NCBI GenBank assembly: GCA_025201345.1
Contig: JAIXMG010000036.1
Span: forward strand, 62,001 to 126,000
Origin: Thamnidium elegans
Taxonomy: Eukaryota > Mucoromycota > Mucoromycetes > Mucorales > Mucoraceae
DNA length: 64,000 bases
Reading direction: 5' to 3'
Shown: one piece after another, positions 24,600 to 37,329 of the stretch
Layout: each line of letters opens with the position of its first letter
Numbering within the stretch: the stretch's first letter is position 1
Program-made: the position numbers and the translations under genes
Notes under the pieces: generated by a model
The model's database searches: none
What the model was told of the DNA's origin: nothing
What the model saw: only the letters and a program-made list of their open reading frames with translations

Positions 24600-24835
24600 G
24601 GGGGTTTTACTTTACACCGCAAGTGTCAATTTAAGAAAATTCATGCATCGACACCATCATATCATAAGGAAGCCCCTTTTAAAATATCTAGACATTTGGT
24701 TATATAAAAGATACTTGCTTGTACATGAATTCATTGTTAAAAAAAAGGAAAAGAAAAGGAAAAGAAAAGGATGGAATAAATAGGTTCATTTAATCATGAT
24801 AAAAAGGGATCTATTTAATCATATTACAAATTACT
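24600..24835 (+). repeat. Dispersed repeat, copy 2
   Basis: Collinear with copy 1 at 10820-11040 over about 220 bases, ending in GGATGGAATAAATAGGTTCA and two ATTTAATCAT boxes. An AAAAGGAAAAG microsatellite expansion is inserted in the middle (24740-24770). Confidence 0.6.
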
Positions 24836-25679
24836 TTCTTACGTACTCATATGTAATTAAAAAAAAAAAAAAAAAATTGTTTTTTTACCTGTTATTTGTT
24901 GCAGGTGCACCAAAAAATTATATACGATACCAAATTATTTAGCCGAAGCATTTACTTTAAGAACGATAGTTACATCCTTCGAGGTTTCATCAAGCTTGAG
25001 TTCATTTGACTTTGAAGAAGTAGGTTCAGAATATGGTGAAGTACAAAAACAAGCATCTGATTACAGTAAGAGGGTATTTTATTATCATAAGAAAAAAAAT
25101 AGCAGGTACTTTGTACAGTTTAAATTTATTAAAAGAGGAAAGGAATTTTAATTTTTTGTGTTAAGTGTGAAACATAAGATTATTTTTGAAGGCACTTGAG
25201 ATTCTGCTGGATAGCAGACTAGTTTTTTTAGGCAGTTTCAAAGATAGGCGAAATACAGAGGAGAATATCCTTCCCTTGAAAACCAAGCTAGTCGAGGACC
25301 AAGTACGCTTATAATCCAATATTTTTCTTTTTTTTTTAAAAAAAAAAAAGGACTGAACCGGTGATGACCATCCTAGTCGCCAGAGTGCTTTCAGACATCA
25401 TCATCAAAACGGCAGAGCCAACATCTTTTACTTGAAAACGCCATAGGTATAAAACAAGAGAGACCGTACGCCACAAGGTAACATTTTTTTTTTTTACATT
25501 TAATAACTAGGAAATTATTAGAGGGGGGATTTTTTTTTTTAAAAAAAAAAAAGAAAAGTAGCATACCTAAAAGTCCATGTATTTCTCAAGAGAGGATATA
25601 AGCAGAGTAAGCCAAGGCCTTATAGAAAAGAAGAGGACCAACCATATAGATCAACCAGATTATTTTGAAGCAGTGGTAG

Positions 25680-25720
<41 letters not shown>

Positions 25721-26499
25721 AGAATAAGGAGCGAAAAAAGACTGAAAAAAAACCTCTTTATATAGAAAAGTACGTGTTCCAGTACGTTCTTTTTTTTTTT
25801 TTATCTTTTTTCATGTGATTAATTAATTAGTTGCTTCCATAAATGTTCATGTAAACAAAAGACTCTCCTTTTTTTTTTTCATAAAATAAAAAGATATGTC
25901 AATTTATCGCTAGGGAAAATTGGTATGATTAAATTGGTATAGATACAGATTATATTTTTTTTATATTCTTCTTTAAAAAAAAGTAAAAAGTATTACTTGT
26001 GATGTAGATAATACTTGTGTGAGAAAAAAAAAGTATCTAAAAAAAAGCAAGCTTTCCTTTGAAGTCGTTTTTGTTTATACACAAATAATTGAATATTATT
26101 TTTTATAAACTGCCAACACTTTCACTTGTTCCTTTTTATACTTGTATATACTTACTCTACTAGCATCACCTCTTCTTATATCCAGATATAAAATTTATTA
26201 ATGCTATTGATAGATGTACCAAGAAATAGAAGTAGACGGGTAAAGCTGAAGAGAGGAAAAGTACGCCTAATTTGTACCACTTTCCCTTCTTTTGCATGGT
26301 TTGTTTACTTTGCGCAAGTTAAGTTTCTTAAATACAATTTCCATGAAAACAACGACAAATCCTTGTTTAATTTCAGCCGACTCAGTCATATAAACAACGG
26401 AGATAGATAATCATATGTTGATTACTATCTTTTATGTCCAATTAACTCCATCTGTATTACTGATATATTCGGTTTACTTTCGCACAAACCAACCACCAT
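24836..26499. other. Gene-poor AT-rich DNA
   Basis: Several A/T homopolymers, the longest being T38 at 25682-25719. Short frames here encode mostly Phe or Lys from homopolymers. No gene supported. Confidence 0.45.
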
Positions 26500-26665
26500 T
26501 CATAAAAAAAAATGGCAGAGGTTCCCCCTCTATTTTTTTAATATAAAAAAATAGCAGAGGATTTTCCCCCACTATTTTTTTATATAAAAAAAGAGTAGAG
26601 TTCCCTCCCCCCTTTTTTATAAATAAAAAAAGAGGCTAGAGTTTCCCCACCCAAAAAAAAAGATA
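26500..26665. repeat. Tandem A/T hairpin array
   Basis: About four imperfect units of 40-47 bases, each an A run, a core like TRGCAGAGG-TTCCCCC-CTA and a T run. Each unit can fold, because the A run pairs with the following T run. The cores differ between units (GCAGAGGTTCCCCCTCTA, GCAGAGGATTTTCCCCCACT, GTAGAGTTCCCTCCCCC, GGCTAGAGTTTCCCC). Confidence 0.6.
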
Positions 26666-26699
26666 TATATATTATCACACTAGAAATTACAACATTATA

Positions 26700-28700
26700 T
26701 AAATTATTGGTTTAGAGTGTCATGGAAAGCCATGATCGCTGTCAGGTGCGAAAGAAAACAACACCAGCAGCCTTAGTAATGCCGTTTTTATAGGCCCCCT
26801 TTTTTTTTCTTTTTCACTAAGAAAAAAAAAAGGAAAATATCGCAGCTCTTGATACTCCTTTTCTTTGTCTAATATTTGCAAATACTTCCATCCTAATAAT
26901 AATTCAGCACCTAAACGAAAAAATATATTGCATTTAGATTTTTTTCTTTTCAAAACAAATCAATTAGCTTACCTTCTAGTATCAAAAGAAGAGACGAAAA
27001 ACTACAAGTGTTTATCTCGTGATTACGATATGGATCTTTGCAAAATAGTACAACGAGAGAGATAACAAGCGTTATCTCTAGCACGTTTAAGTAGATTTTT
27101 CTATGAGGATAATTGGAAGTGAAAATTCCAGCAGCAATGAAATTGCACTCACTCATAGGAAACCCAATTAATACGTCTTCAGTCATACTATTCAGAGGAT
27201 AGGAGAAGTGGATCGGTTCAGCTTTCCTCCGTGGTCAACATGCCACCATAAAGTAACCCACCCGATAAATATATTATAACAAACCTGTACTTTGAAGACA
27301 CAAAGCGGAACCTTTTTTTTTTCACAAACCAGAGTTAAGGATTACCGATAATCTTGCAAGCCATACGACGTACGCTGTCTAAAATTTATGTAGCTACTAG
27401 TTACTATGGTTATATTAGCTGTCTGTCATATTGTTAAAACAGTACACGAAATTTAATTTTTACCTTTCCCAAAAAAAAAAACAACACTCTGACTGGTTAA
27501 CGAGATGAAGATGAACTCTGTCGTCAAAGGAAATAAAAAAAAAAACTGTAATATCAACCTGTAGTTTTTTAAAATCACAAAACCATTACAAATCTTCACC
27601 TTATGATCACTATTTTAACCCGTGAGAGTCAGTCCTGGTATGAGGATAAAAGGAGGTATGATTTCCAGCCGTAAAGATCCTTTACAGTATCTCATAGTAG
27701 ATATACCAACATATCGAAGTACCATTAGAGGATAGAAGGAAGTATTATTTCCAGCCGCGACAGTATCCCTAGTTAAGAAGTCTTAGTAACATGGTAATCA
27801 TTTGACAAATCATTATAACCAATTTGTAGCTTTGAAAGACACCAAGCATAATGCAGTTTTTGTTTTTCGTGACCCAGAGAGTTAATAATTGTCAATATAT
27901 TCTATACGTCGCATAAAAGACTCGCTTCGAAAGACCATCACCACCAGCATAAAAAGAAAGAGAGCACGGCAAGCTATATAAGTATAGAAATTAATGAGAT
28001 CAGCTCATGATATTCCCTTTTATCCTTTAATTCATGCTTGCCTTCTAGTACCAAAAAGTACATCCAAAAGAGTTACCCATCAAATATAATATTCATATAC
28101 TGATCGCTTCATGCTTTGGACAACTGTTTGTCAGTATACCACACCCAAATATAACCACCAAGTATTCATAAAATAATAATACCTCTTTAACAGAGTAACC
28201 AGATGGAGTTGGACTATCACGTTACCAAAGGAGAAAAAAAAGCCAGATCAGCCTGAGGTTTTTCAAATGACAAACCTATTATAATGTGGTTTACCGTGGT
28301 TAAGATGTGAAGCTGGACAATAAGGTAAGATAAAAGGATCGTTTAAATTAGTGTCACTATAGGCGTGATAATTAGAAGTAAAAGTTCTAACACTGAATAA
28401 TAGGCTACACATATAGGCCACCAACTAATACGTCTTGAACCGTCCCTTTAAAGCGGGATTAGGAAGTAACTGTGTTACTTCCGGCGCCACGTTTCGCAAT
28501 CGCCGCCCTTGACATATCTTCATAAGTTAACCATTTGGTAAGCCGTATTTACAACAAGTACATGTACTTTTGAGAGACGCCAAGCGGAAGATGGGGGGGG
28601 GTTCAGTACCCAGAGTTACCAGTATTCTTGAGGAACAATCACCGCCATGCAAAGTATATAACACTAGGAAGAAGCATCTAAAAAAGCTATTATAATTATT
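26700..28700. repeat. Diverged internally duplicated region, no intact gene
   Basis: Blocks recur in the same order about 1.15-1.25 kb apart: CAGCTCTTGATACTCC at 26844 and CAGCTCATGATATTCC at 28000; GCTTACCTTCTAGTATCA at 26968 and gcttgccttctagtacca at 28047; an ...AATACGTCTT... block at 27170 and 28428. A third series (TTTGAAAGACACCAAGCG-like) occurs near 27290, 27825 and 28571. Minus-strand frames such as MTEDVLIGFPMSECNFIAAG (27186 leftward) may be remnants of the duplicated gene, but no copy is open. Confidence 0.5.
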
Positions 28701-29708
28701 AGTTCAGGAAACGAAAGAGCTTTTTTTTTTTTTTTTCTAGCTCATTGTAATGGTTTTTTTTCCATTACAGAAAAAAAAACCCCCCTTCAGATGCTTAATC
28801 TTTCAAAATGATCAACATTAAAGTTAATCAAACTGAGGAAACAAGAAGTGAAGAAACCCAAAACAGAGTTTGGTTGAGTGCTTTTATATAGTGTTTATGT
28901 ATACTTACATTTGTACCTGACAGCCTAAAGCTGCATATAAAAGACGATCGTCGTTTGTGCCCAATAAGAAATAATAGTAACACAATAAACTATTTACAAT
29001 ACCCGCCACCCAACTGAATTTTTAGTTTCAAAATATCGTCTTGAACAATATTAGACAGTATTGACTAATCGAGCTTAAGAGAAAACAGCAATGTATACTG
29101 TACATGTAGTAGAGATTAGAGGACATGAGGTTAAGATATTGTTAGTTTACACTATTTAGGGAAAAAAAAGTGACGTAGTCTTTTTTTTTCGCGCGTGCAA
29201 AAAATGCCCAGCCAAAATTTTAATGGCAAAAAGCATTTTTCATTTAGATTAATGCGTGAAATATAAAAACCAATGTGACGCAAAAAAAAAAGATCATTTA
29301 AAAAAAACGATGCAGCTGTTAGTTCTGCCATTATTGATACCTGCACACGTTCAATAACAACACTAGGCGCTACTTTCTCCGGTACTGAGCTAACAGGAAA
29401 CTCATTGGATAAAAAATTAAAGACCAATGGACCTAATGATTTATCAATTATTTGTGGCACCCTCTACTAGCTATCATATTACCATGTCCCTTGACCCTGT
29501 ATTTGTACCTGGTATTTCAGGGTTACTTACCGATCATCCATATGGTCAGTGATATGCTTTGGGCCGAAGTAGGGTAATCATTTACAGGTCAACTGACTTC
29601 TATTTGTAAATAATCATCCTGCATAAAAAGGAATCTCGTCAAAAAGTCCCAACGAACTTGAGTACAACATTTACGGTTTCTTAACTCCTATCACTTATCT
29701 GTACCTCG

Positions 29709-29744
<36 letters not shown>

Positions 29745-30834
29745 CGAGAGAGTTTTCAAATCATGCAGAGAGTCTAATCATGTATCTATGTCTACCCTGA
29801 TTGTCATGGCAACAGATTCACCATTGGTCGATCCTACTTTACAAAGGTAGAATTGTTGGATGTATCGTCCAATAAAAAGTATCAATGATCTAGCGTCATG
29901 TTACTTGACTATCTCGCAAGTCATTGACCTATCAGACTCGGAATATCGTTATAAAATATGGAACACGCAAGGATATATAACTGATACATTATGTAATGTC
30001 TGGTGGACTCTGCAAGAGTTATCAGTTTGTTTAAGTTTTGGCGGACGTGATACAGTGTATAGAGTTATTATGTCCGAATACATTAGTGGTGAATATCGTC
30101 GTAGGTTCTGCCTTACTAGGAATAAAGGATTCGGATGAATCCTCCGGCCGTTAGGAGATCATGGTTAAACTCGGATGGGTTGGTTCTACAATGTTATCTA
30201 GTAATGATCAAGTGGTAAAGTTACATCCACTCTTGTCTTTATTATAAAAGTAAAATTCGTTGCTATACTCAAGAACAAAGAAAAAAAAATAACAATAAAA
30301 AAAATATTGCATAGTTTTCAATTTATCATTTAAAACAGGTTTTTTTATCAGATCTTTTTTTTTTATATCTCATCTTTTTAATTATAAAAAGCTATAGTAG
30401 TACAGATAAAAGTATAAATGTAACTATGACAAAACTCCTTTTATGTATATATATTTAGATAAAAAACATCATTCTTTAATTTTATAAAGTACTTAACTTA
30501 TTAAGCCTTGCTTTTTATGCTTGATAAAAAGATGAGTTTATTAGATAAGCGAAGATCCTCCCTTCACTGCCTTTCGCTTAGTTCAAATGTATTACAATAG
30601 AAGGTTTAGCTGAGTGTAAAGTAAGAAAATCAGATTATAAACATCTGATATCTATAACGACCCAATCAGATCTTTTGACTTGACACAGACTTACCGTCAT
30701 TTTAACCCCGGCCCATTCTTTTTGTAACCTTTTTTGGGTCCAAGTAATAAAATACTTCTTTAACCCGCCTATTAACTTTTTTTTTATACATACACAATAT
30801 ACATATAATACCAATATAAAAAAAAAAAGTGTTA
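28701..30834. other. Gene-poor DNA with coding scraps
   Basis: Minus-strand frame 29152-29460 (MPQIIDKSLGPLVFNFLSNE) and plus-strand frame 29860-30138 (MYRPIKSINDLASCYLTISQ) have protein-like composition but no recognisable family, start context or splice partners. A 26-base A run lies at 29709-29735. The last 250 bases are the probable promoter of the transporter gene. Confidence 0.35.
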
Positions 30835-32801
30835 ATGAGTGAACAGACACCTTTATTAAAAGACACCAAGTTGTCTCCTTGCAGATCGCAAAAGATTGCT
30901 TGTTGTTCGTTCAAGAACGATGATCAAGCTTGTTGCTCTTCAAAAGATAAAAAATCTTGTAATAGTTTACCCCAAACAAACGACGATGATTTTTGTTATT
31001 TATCAGAACAAAAGTGGGAATATAAATTGATTGCATTCATGTGTGCTATTTTTTTGGCTGGTAAATTTGCTTATTCCTCACAATATAAATTGATCTAAAA
31101 AAAAAATATTTTTAGTTGGTAGTCATTTTGCTGCTCATACACTAGGTGCTATGAAAAATACCATTAAAAAGGTATTACGCGCTGATTTTTTTTTTTTTTT
31201 TTTTTTTTGCAATATTTATATACCTTTTTGTATTAACACCCCCTGAATCAATCAGGAATTTGATATTACCAATTCTCAGTATGGCGTGATTCAATCTAGC
31301 GTAGCTATCGTCAATACTGTACTTCCTGTTATTGGTGGTATTTTTATCGATGCATTTGGCACAATTCCTGGGGCATTGATCACAACACTATTAATCACGT
31401 CTGGAAATATTTTAGTTGCTATTTCTGCTTCTTCTAAAAGCCTTTATATGATGATATTTGGTCGTATTTTATATGGTATTGGTAGTGGTACTGTTGTTAT
31501 TGTGCAAGAAACTATCTTGAGTCAATGGTTTAGGGGTAGAAGTTTAGCGGCTGTTGTAGCTCTTATGTTGACCGTTAGTCGACTGGTAAATTAATTATTA
31601 TTACTCATCCCCTCCATCTTATGATCTAATACATGTTACGTATATATTAGGCTTCATTTTGTGCTCAAGCAACTGTCATTCCTATCGCTAATTGGACAGG
31701 TTGGTACGGCTATGGTTTATGGGTAAAGCTTTTTTGAAAGTCAATTAATAGATTGATTGTGTCACCTTACTAAATGTGTAACGTACTTAGTTTTCTGCAT
31801 TATTATGCGTATTTTCCATGATTATTACCTTCATCTATATCGGTTTGCTTAAAACTATATCCAAAACAACAACACAATGTCGTAAACAAGTCGAAATAAT
31901 TAAGCGTAAAAAATCTTTCAGTTGGGCCAAACTCATGTATTTACCTCATTCTTTTTGGTTAATCGCTTGTATGGAATTTTTCTTGGGCGGTGGATGGGGA
32001 TGTTTCTTACATATTAATAGGTAACTAATTTTTGTTTTGTTTAAACATATGTCATTATAATATTAAAAAAAAAAAATTATACATGTATAGTGAATATGTC
32101 AAATTTAGATTTTCTTATAGCGACGCTCACGCGGCTGCAACTGCCAGTGTAGCACAAGTGTTACCTGTTGTTCTCATGCCTTTTCTAGGTGTATTTGTTG
32201 ATCGTCACGGAAAGCGTACCTGGTTAAGTAAGTACATTTAATACCTTTTTTTTATATAGATAATTACTAATTTATTATTTTTAAAGTGATCGGCAGTGGG
32301 TTAAGTATGTTATGTTCTATGCTCTTGTTAGAGTTTACTTCTACACCTCCACTTTTCGGTATGCTTTTATTCAGTATTAGTTTATCACTTGGACCTGTTG
32401 GACTTGTTTCTTCTGTGCCCGTCATTCTACCATTATCTTTAGTTGGTACAGGTATGGGGCTCGTTAAATCCGGTACAAATATTGGAGCAGCATTATTTGA
32501 TATCGCAACAGGCTTATTACAAGATGCTGATCCTCAAAAGGGTTACGACGGAGTCATCAAATTCTTTATCTTAATCTCTTGTCTTGCTATCGTAGCTGGT
32601 ATTGTGCTTTACATACTTGATTATTCCATCTATAATTCTATTCTGGACAGATCGTCTCGTAAAGGTCATCATAGCGATGAAAACAAATTGAGTAATCCAC
32701 GTCAATTGACTTTGTTAAAGGCAAACTACGTGTATGGATTTATTTACTTTTCCTTGGCTTGTACTAGTTGGATTATGTTTTTTCGATTTATTATGGTATA
32801 A
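30835..32801 (+). CDS. MFSD1-like major facilitator superfamily transporter
   Basis: Polytopic transporter. Seven exons, 30835-31060, 31116-31171, 31256-31585, 31651-31722, 31791-32020, 32091-32227 and 32287-32801, splice in phase to 521 residues, normal for a 12-TM MFS protein. The N-terminus has a TPLL dileucine-type motif and a Cys-rich cytosolic stretch (CCSFKNDDQACCSSKDKKSC). The MFS signature between TM2 and TM3 region is GIFIDAFGT; VGRHGKR-like VDRHGKRTW lies after TM8. GRILYGIGSGTVVIVQETIL and QWFRGRSLA resemble MFSD1, the lysosomal dipeptide exporter, so a vacuolar/endosomal small-peptide or solute carrier is my inference. Substrate cannot be read from sequence. Confidence 0.85.
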
Positions 32802-33056
32802 CTTTCTATTTATTCGCCTTATTTACCCCAGTTGTAAACTTTTTCGTTCGCTCTCTCGCATCTGTACATATATATATACTCGCTTTATTAAACTGTTTAT
32901 TAAACTGTTTACCCCCCCCCCCTTGCATATATCATTTATAATAAATTTACTGTTATCTCGCACTCCGTATCGTCGGACACAATCACAGAGCTCAGGCTAG
33001 TTTGTATTCCAAATTAAATAGGATTTTCACAAAGCAAAGAATTTGTTTAGGAGTAG

Positions 33057-33098
<42 letters not shown>

Positions 33099-34238
33099 CA
33101 ATCTTCTATCTTCGGTCAATTTTACACAGGTGATTGTATTCAGACTACCCACAAGGATCGTCAAATGTTTGAGGTTGAGACATATAGGGATGGAGAGGAA
33201 AACTGACAGGAATGTACCGAGTGGTCAACAATATTACATAAGTGCCTTTTAAAAGATATACACATATAATAGTTTGAGATAGTTAATTACATTAGGAATC
33301 ACTGTTTTTTTTTATTTATTACTGATATAAAGGTGGAATGAATAGGTGTAATTTAATCACGAGAAAAAAGGACTGTTTAAAACTCGAAATTGTATGTTCA
33401 TAGCATCGATTTTTGTTGAGAGGAGAAGATCGGTTCAAGGCGAGTCTTAAATTATGGATTTATTAAACGTACACAAAAAGAGACAATGAATTTCAATATC
33501 ATTGCTATCTGATATGTCCGAGAGATGTTGCTTCTAATAATACATGGCGGCAGTTATCAGGCTTTTGGTTATTTTATTTTTTTTGTAGTGATTTTGATAG
33601 TCTACAATATGTCGCAGTAACTGGCCCTTGTGCGCAATTTTGCCCAAGGTCGAATAAAAAAAATCGTTGGACTCTTTAGGAAAAGACCGTTAAAAGTATC
33701 CGCACAGGTTTTGCTTGGCAAAAAGAAAAAAGCCCCCTCTTATAAATTTAAATAAAAATCATTTTTAAAACTAATGAATTTGTATCGACAAGTAAAAATG
33801 GGGAGTTAAGCTTTCAAAATCTGTTATTTAATCTGAGGTACAAAGCAAGCTTGAAATCCTAGACTATGAGTTAACTACTTTATTTAATGTACCGCTTAAA
33901 CAGTCCCTCTTTCTTGGCCTGAAGTGCTATATATGTGTGGCGAAGTGAACTCAGCCCAAGGTGGCCTTTATCGTTTCAAATAAGGTAAAGATGTACTATA
34001 TATATGCTCTTGTTAGTTTCTTTTAAAATAGTTATCTTGGTTCCCCTTTTTTTAAAAAAAAAAGAAAGTATATGAAGCTTTTTTACATTTTGTACCAGTC
34101 TGAGGAGAGTAAAACAAAAAACGTGATACACACACAAAATGAATAAACTAAGTTGTTTTAGAAGTCAGAGAGAGGATGTCCCAGGCACTTTTACAAAAGT
34201 AGCTCCTAAAACTAAACAATTCTCTTTCTTCTCTTTCT
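32802..34238. other. Intergenic with T34 run and a repeat relic
   Basis: T run at 33059-33093. At 33325-33380 GGTGGAATGAATAGGTGTAA and ATTTAATCACGAGAAAA match the tail of the dispersed repeat. A single C run (32919-32930). No gene seen. Confidence 0.45.
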
Positions 34239-34321
34239 TTCCTCTTTTTTTTTTTTTTTTCTGTTTTTCTTTATTCTTTTTAATACACACACACACACAT
34301 ATACACACATACACACACAAA
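34239..34321 (+). promoter_or_regulatory. Pyrimidine tract plus (CA)n leader
   Basis: A T/C tract from 34239 is followed by ACACACACACACAT, ATACACACATACACACACAA and the ATG at 34322. Same layout as before the gene at 16777. Probable core promoter and 5' leader. Confidence 0.4.
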
Positions 34322-36610
34322 ATGTCAATGGATACTCCTCCTTTTGACCCTTCAGATTATTCTTATGTTATTGGCATAGGTAATTTATAATAAATATTCA
34401 GGTCCAAAATACATTCTAAGCTAAACACTAGATTTTGGAACAACTTTTTCTGGTTGTTGTTATGCCTTTTCAAAGGATGGAAATGATGAGATTATTGATA
34501 TCACAAAATGGTAAAAAAAAAAAAAAAAAAAAAAAAGTAACTAAAATATATCTATTAATATTAGAATTAATTAATTATTTATATGTAGGCCAAAGCAACA
34601 AAACGTATATCCAAAGACACCTACACTTGCTCTTTATAGAAATGGTTCCACCAAATTAGTTGCTTGGGGTCAAGATGCAAAAAAGACGGCCATGAAACGT
34701 AACAATAATGACCAGTTACTCTCTCGATTCAAACTTCAATTAGATGAAAACTTAAATTTAAGTCCTTTACCTAATGGATTAACAGCATTAGAAGCTATTA
34801 CAGATTATCTCGAAGCGTTTCATTCTCATGTGTGTAAAGATCTTCAACGTGGTTTTGCTAATAATTATGATCAAAGTAAATTTCGTTATTGTTTAACTGT
34901 ACCTGCAATGTGGAGTGATCAGGCAAAAGCAACGATGAGAGAAGCAGCTATTAGAGCTAATATTATTAATCGTTGGGATCATCCCAACAGATTGATGTTG
35001 ATTAGTGAACCTGAAGCTGCTGCACTTTATTGTGAAAAGAAGTGCGACCAATTTAATTTAGGTCATGGGCAAAGATTTTTAATTTGTGATGCTGGTGGAG
35101 GAACTGTTGATTTGATTGTATTTGAGATTGATGATTCTGGTGAAAGAAGAGCTTTAAAAGAAGTTACAAAAGGTTTAGGTGATTCCTGTGGTTCTACCTT
35201 TTTAGATATTCGTATGAGAGCCTATTTGAAAGAAAGGTTTTTTCATCATGGTAAAATTAGTGATACTGCTATGGAGTCAATGATGGAAACATTTATTGAT
35301 ACAATCAAGGTAATAATAAAAATAGGAGCAAACATCCCATCACTACTACTCTCTCCTAATAAATCCCTATTCAATAATAATCCCTCTTTTTTTTTTTTTT
35401 TTTTTTTACGTAGCCTGAATTTGACGGAGATGAGGATCAATATCTTGCTCTTCCTGCAGCATTAGGTATTGAAGGTTTAGATGATCCTGAGGCTGGTATT
35501 GAAGATGGTACACTTCACATTCCATGTCATGAACTTCGTGAAAGAGTATTTGAACCTGTTATCAACCAGGTTATTGATTTAATTGAACAACAAGTGGTTC
35601 AATCAACAACAAAATTAGATGCTGTATTTTTAGTTGGCGGTTTTGGTCAATCTACTTATCTCTATAGACGTGTATTAGCAGAATTTCAATCTAGAGTAGG
35701 ATTTATTGGTGTACCACCTCGTGGTGAATTAGCTGTAGTTAGAGGTGCAGTTTATTTTGGTTTAAACCCACATATGGTTACCGAACGTGTTTCGAGAAGA
35801 ACGTACGGTCTTGAAACCCGTATGGTATTTGACCCTAGAAATGATCCACCAGAGCAATGTATTAAGGGTGATGATAATCGATTATTCTGTAAACAAAGAT
35901 TCAGTGTATATGTTCAAAAGGGTCAAACAATTAATGTCGATTATTGTGTATCAAAGAATTTTATGATTGCTTATCCAAACGATACCGATACAGGTTAGTA
36001 TATTAAATATATAAGATCCCATATACGTATATATAAAATATTTAACTCCTATTTTTTTTTCTTTCTGTTAGACTTATTTGCTTTTGATGGTGAAGGAACT
36101 ATACCACGTTTAACTACACATCCAAACGTTTTTAAAGTGGCTAGATTCCCAATTAAAATGCCAAAATTCACTGAAGTTCAAAAAGGTCAACCGATATTTA
36201 TGACTATAAAAATGTTCTTTGGTCAAACAGAAATTAAAATTGAAGCACATATTCGTGATCGTAAATTCACCTTTACTTCTGCTTTTGAAACAATGGAAAG
36301 AGAAATGATGCAAGCATTAACTTCGCAAACTAATATATTATCAATTAAGCCTGACGAAAATAATGAAGGCATGTACGGTTACACTGGAAATACGTCAGGT
36401 TCCAATGTATCAAATACATATGGTAACTCTTCTAGACCTCCATCCTTACCTTCTAGAGATAATGGTTACCCTTCTCCCATGTCAAATAGTCGTAGCGCTA
36501 GAGATGATGATAATACTTTTTATGATGGTGATTCTAGGCATTCTTCTACCTTAAATGGTGGTGGCTCCTCAAGGAAGATCTTTGGTATCAAGTTTGGCAA
36601 GAAGCGATAA
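34322..36610 (+). CDS. HSPA12-like Hsp70 family protein
   Basis: Atypical Hsp70 ATPase. Five exons, 34322-34379, 34432-34510, 34589-35309, 35414-35993 and 36072-36610, splice in phase to 658 residues. ATPase motifs: phosphate 1 IGIDFGTTFSGCCY (split by intron 1 inside the Asp codon), connect-1-like YCLTVPAMWSDQAKATMREA, ISEPEAAALYC, phosphate 2 LICDAGGGTVDLIVFE, and adenosine motif VFLVGGFGQSTYL. ERVSRRTYG precedes a short beta-rich domain (RFSVYVQKGQTINVDYCV) in place of the usual substrate domain, as in HSPA12. The tail is Ser/Gly/Asn-rich and ends KIFGIKFGKKR. No EEVD or HDEL, so cytosolic and not a canonical co-chaperone client. Two relatives lie at 38385-42789 and 50032-53393. Confidence 0.93.
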
Positions 36611-36703
36611 CTTTTTTTATTATTAATATACTCTCCTTTTCTTTTTCTACACAATAATTTTCTTACTCAATAATAATATTATGGCAGTTAAATATGCCAA
36701 TGA

Positions 36704-36735
<32 letters not shown>

Positions 36736-37329
36736 GGTTTTCCCCTAGTAAGATATACACGTTCTTTTAAAAAATTTCTAACGACTACGATATTCAAACG
36801 TAAAAATGTATGTCGAGCACATGTTTTATTACGCAGTTATTATACACATAATTATGATATCATTGACTTTCCCTCAAACAGAATCGACACAAGGAAACAT
36901 TTTTATCTAGCCTGTAATATACTTCTAGCGCCAGATTGCGTCTTGTACTTTCAAGGAAATAGAACAATACTTTTTTTTCTTTCGCAAAAAAAAAAGTACG
37001 CGTTGATGTCGTACTCGCGATGATCATCAATTACTGAGGATATTAAATTCAGGTACAAGGTTCAAGGCAACATAAAAAACAAGAGGGAAACAAAGAGACG
37101 GGTCAATTTAAAAAGGGCTTAATAAATAAAAATTATATCCTAGAAAAAATGATTTACCCGTCCTTCCATCTTTTGACAGCTTATATAATAAAGCACGCAA
37201 AAAAAAAGGAAAAACAAAACACATACAAAAAAAAAAAAAAAATGGGTGGGAAGGCTGCTGCTGTCTTCCCGGGAACCGTGTGTGTATCTTTATTAAAACA
37301 AAACCCACTTGCAAAAAGAATTACTTTTT
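36611..37329. other. Intergenic between convergent genes
   Basis: Holds T runs at 36711-36735 and 36971-36980. The frame at 36694-37023 is driven by a T run and is not credible. Nothing else recognised. Confidence 0.4.

Noticed and set aside
29860..30138. 92-codon plus-strand frame as a gene
   Set aside because: Protein-like composition but no family, no splice partners and surrounded by degenerate DNA; mentioned only as a scrap.
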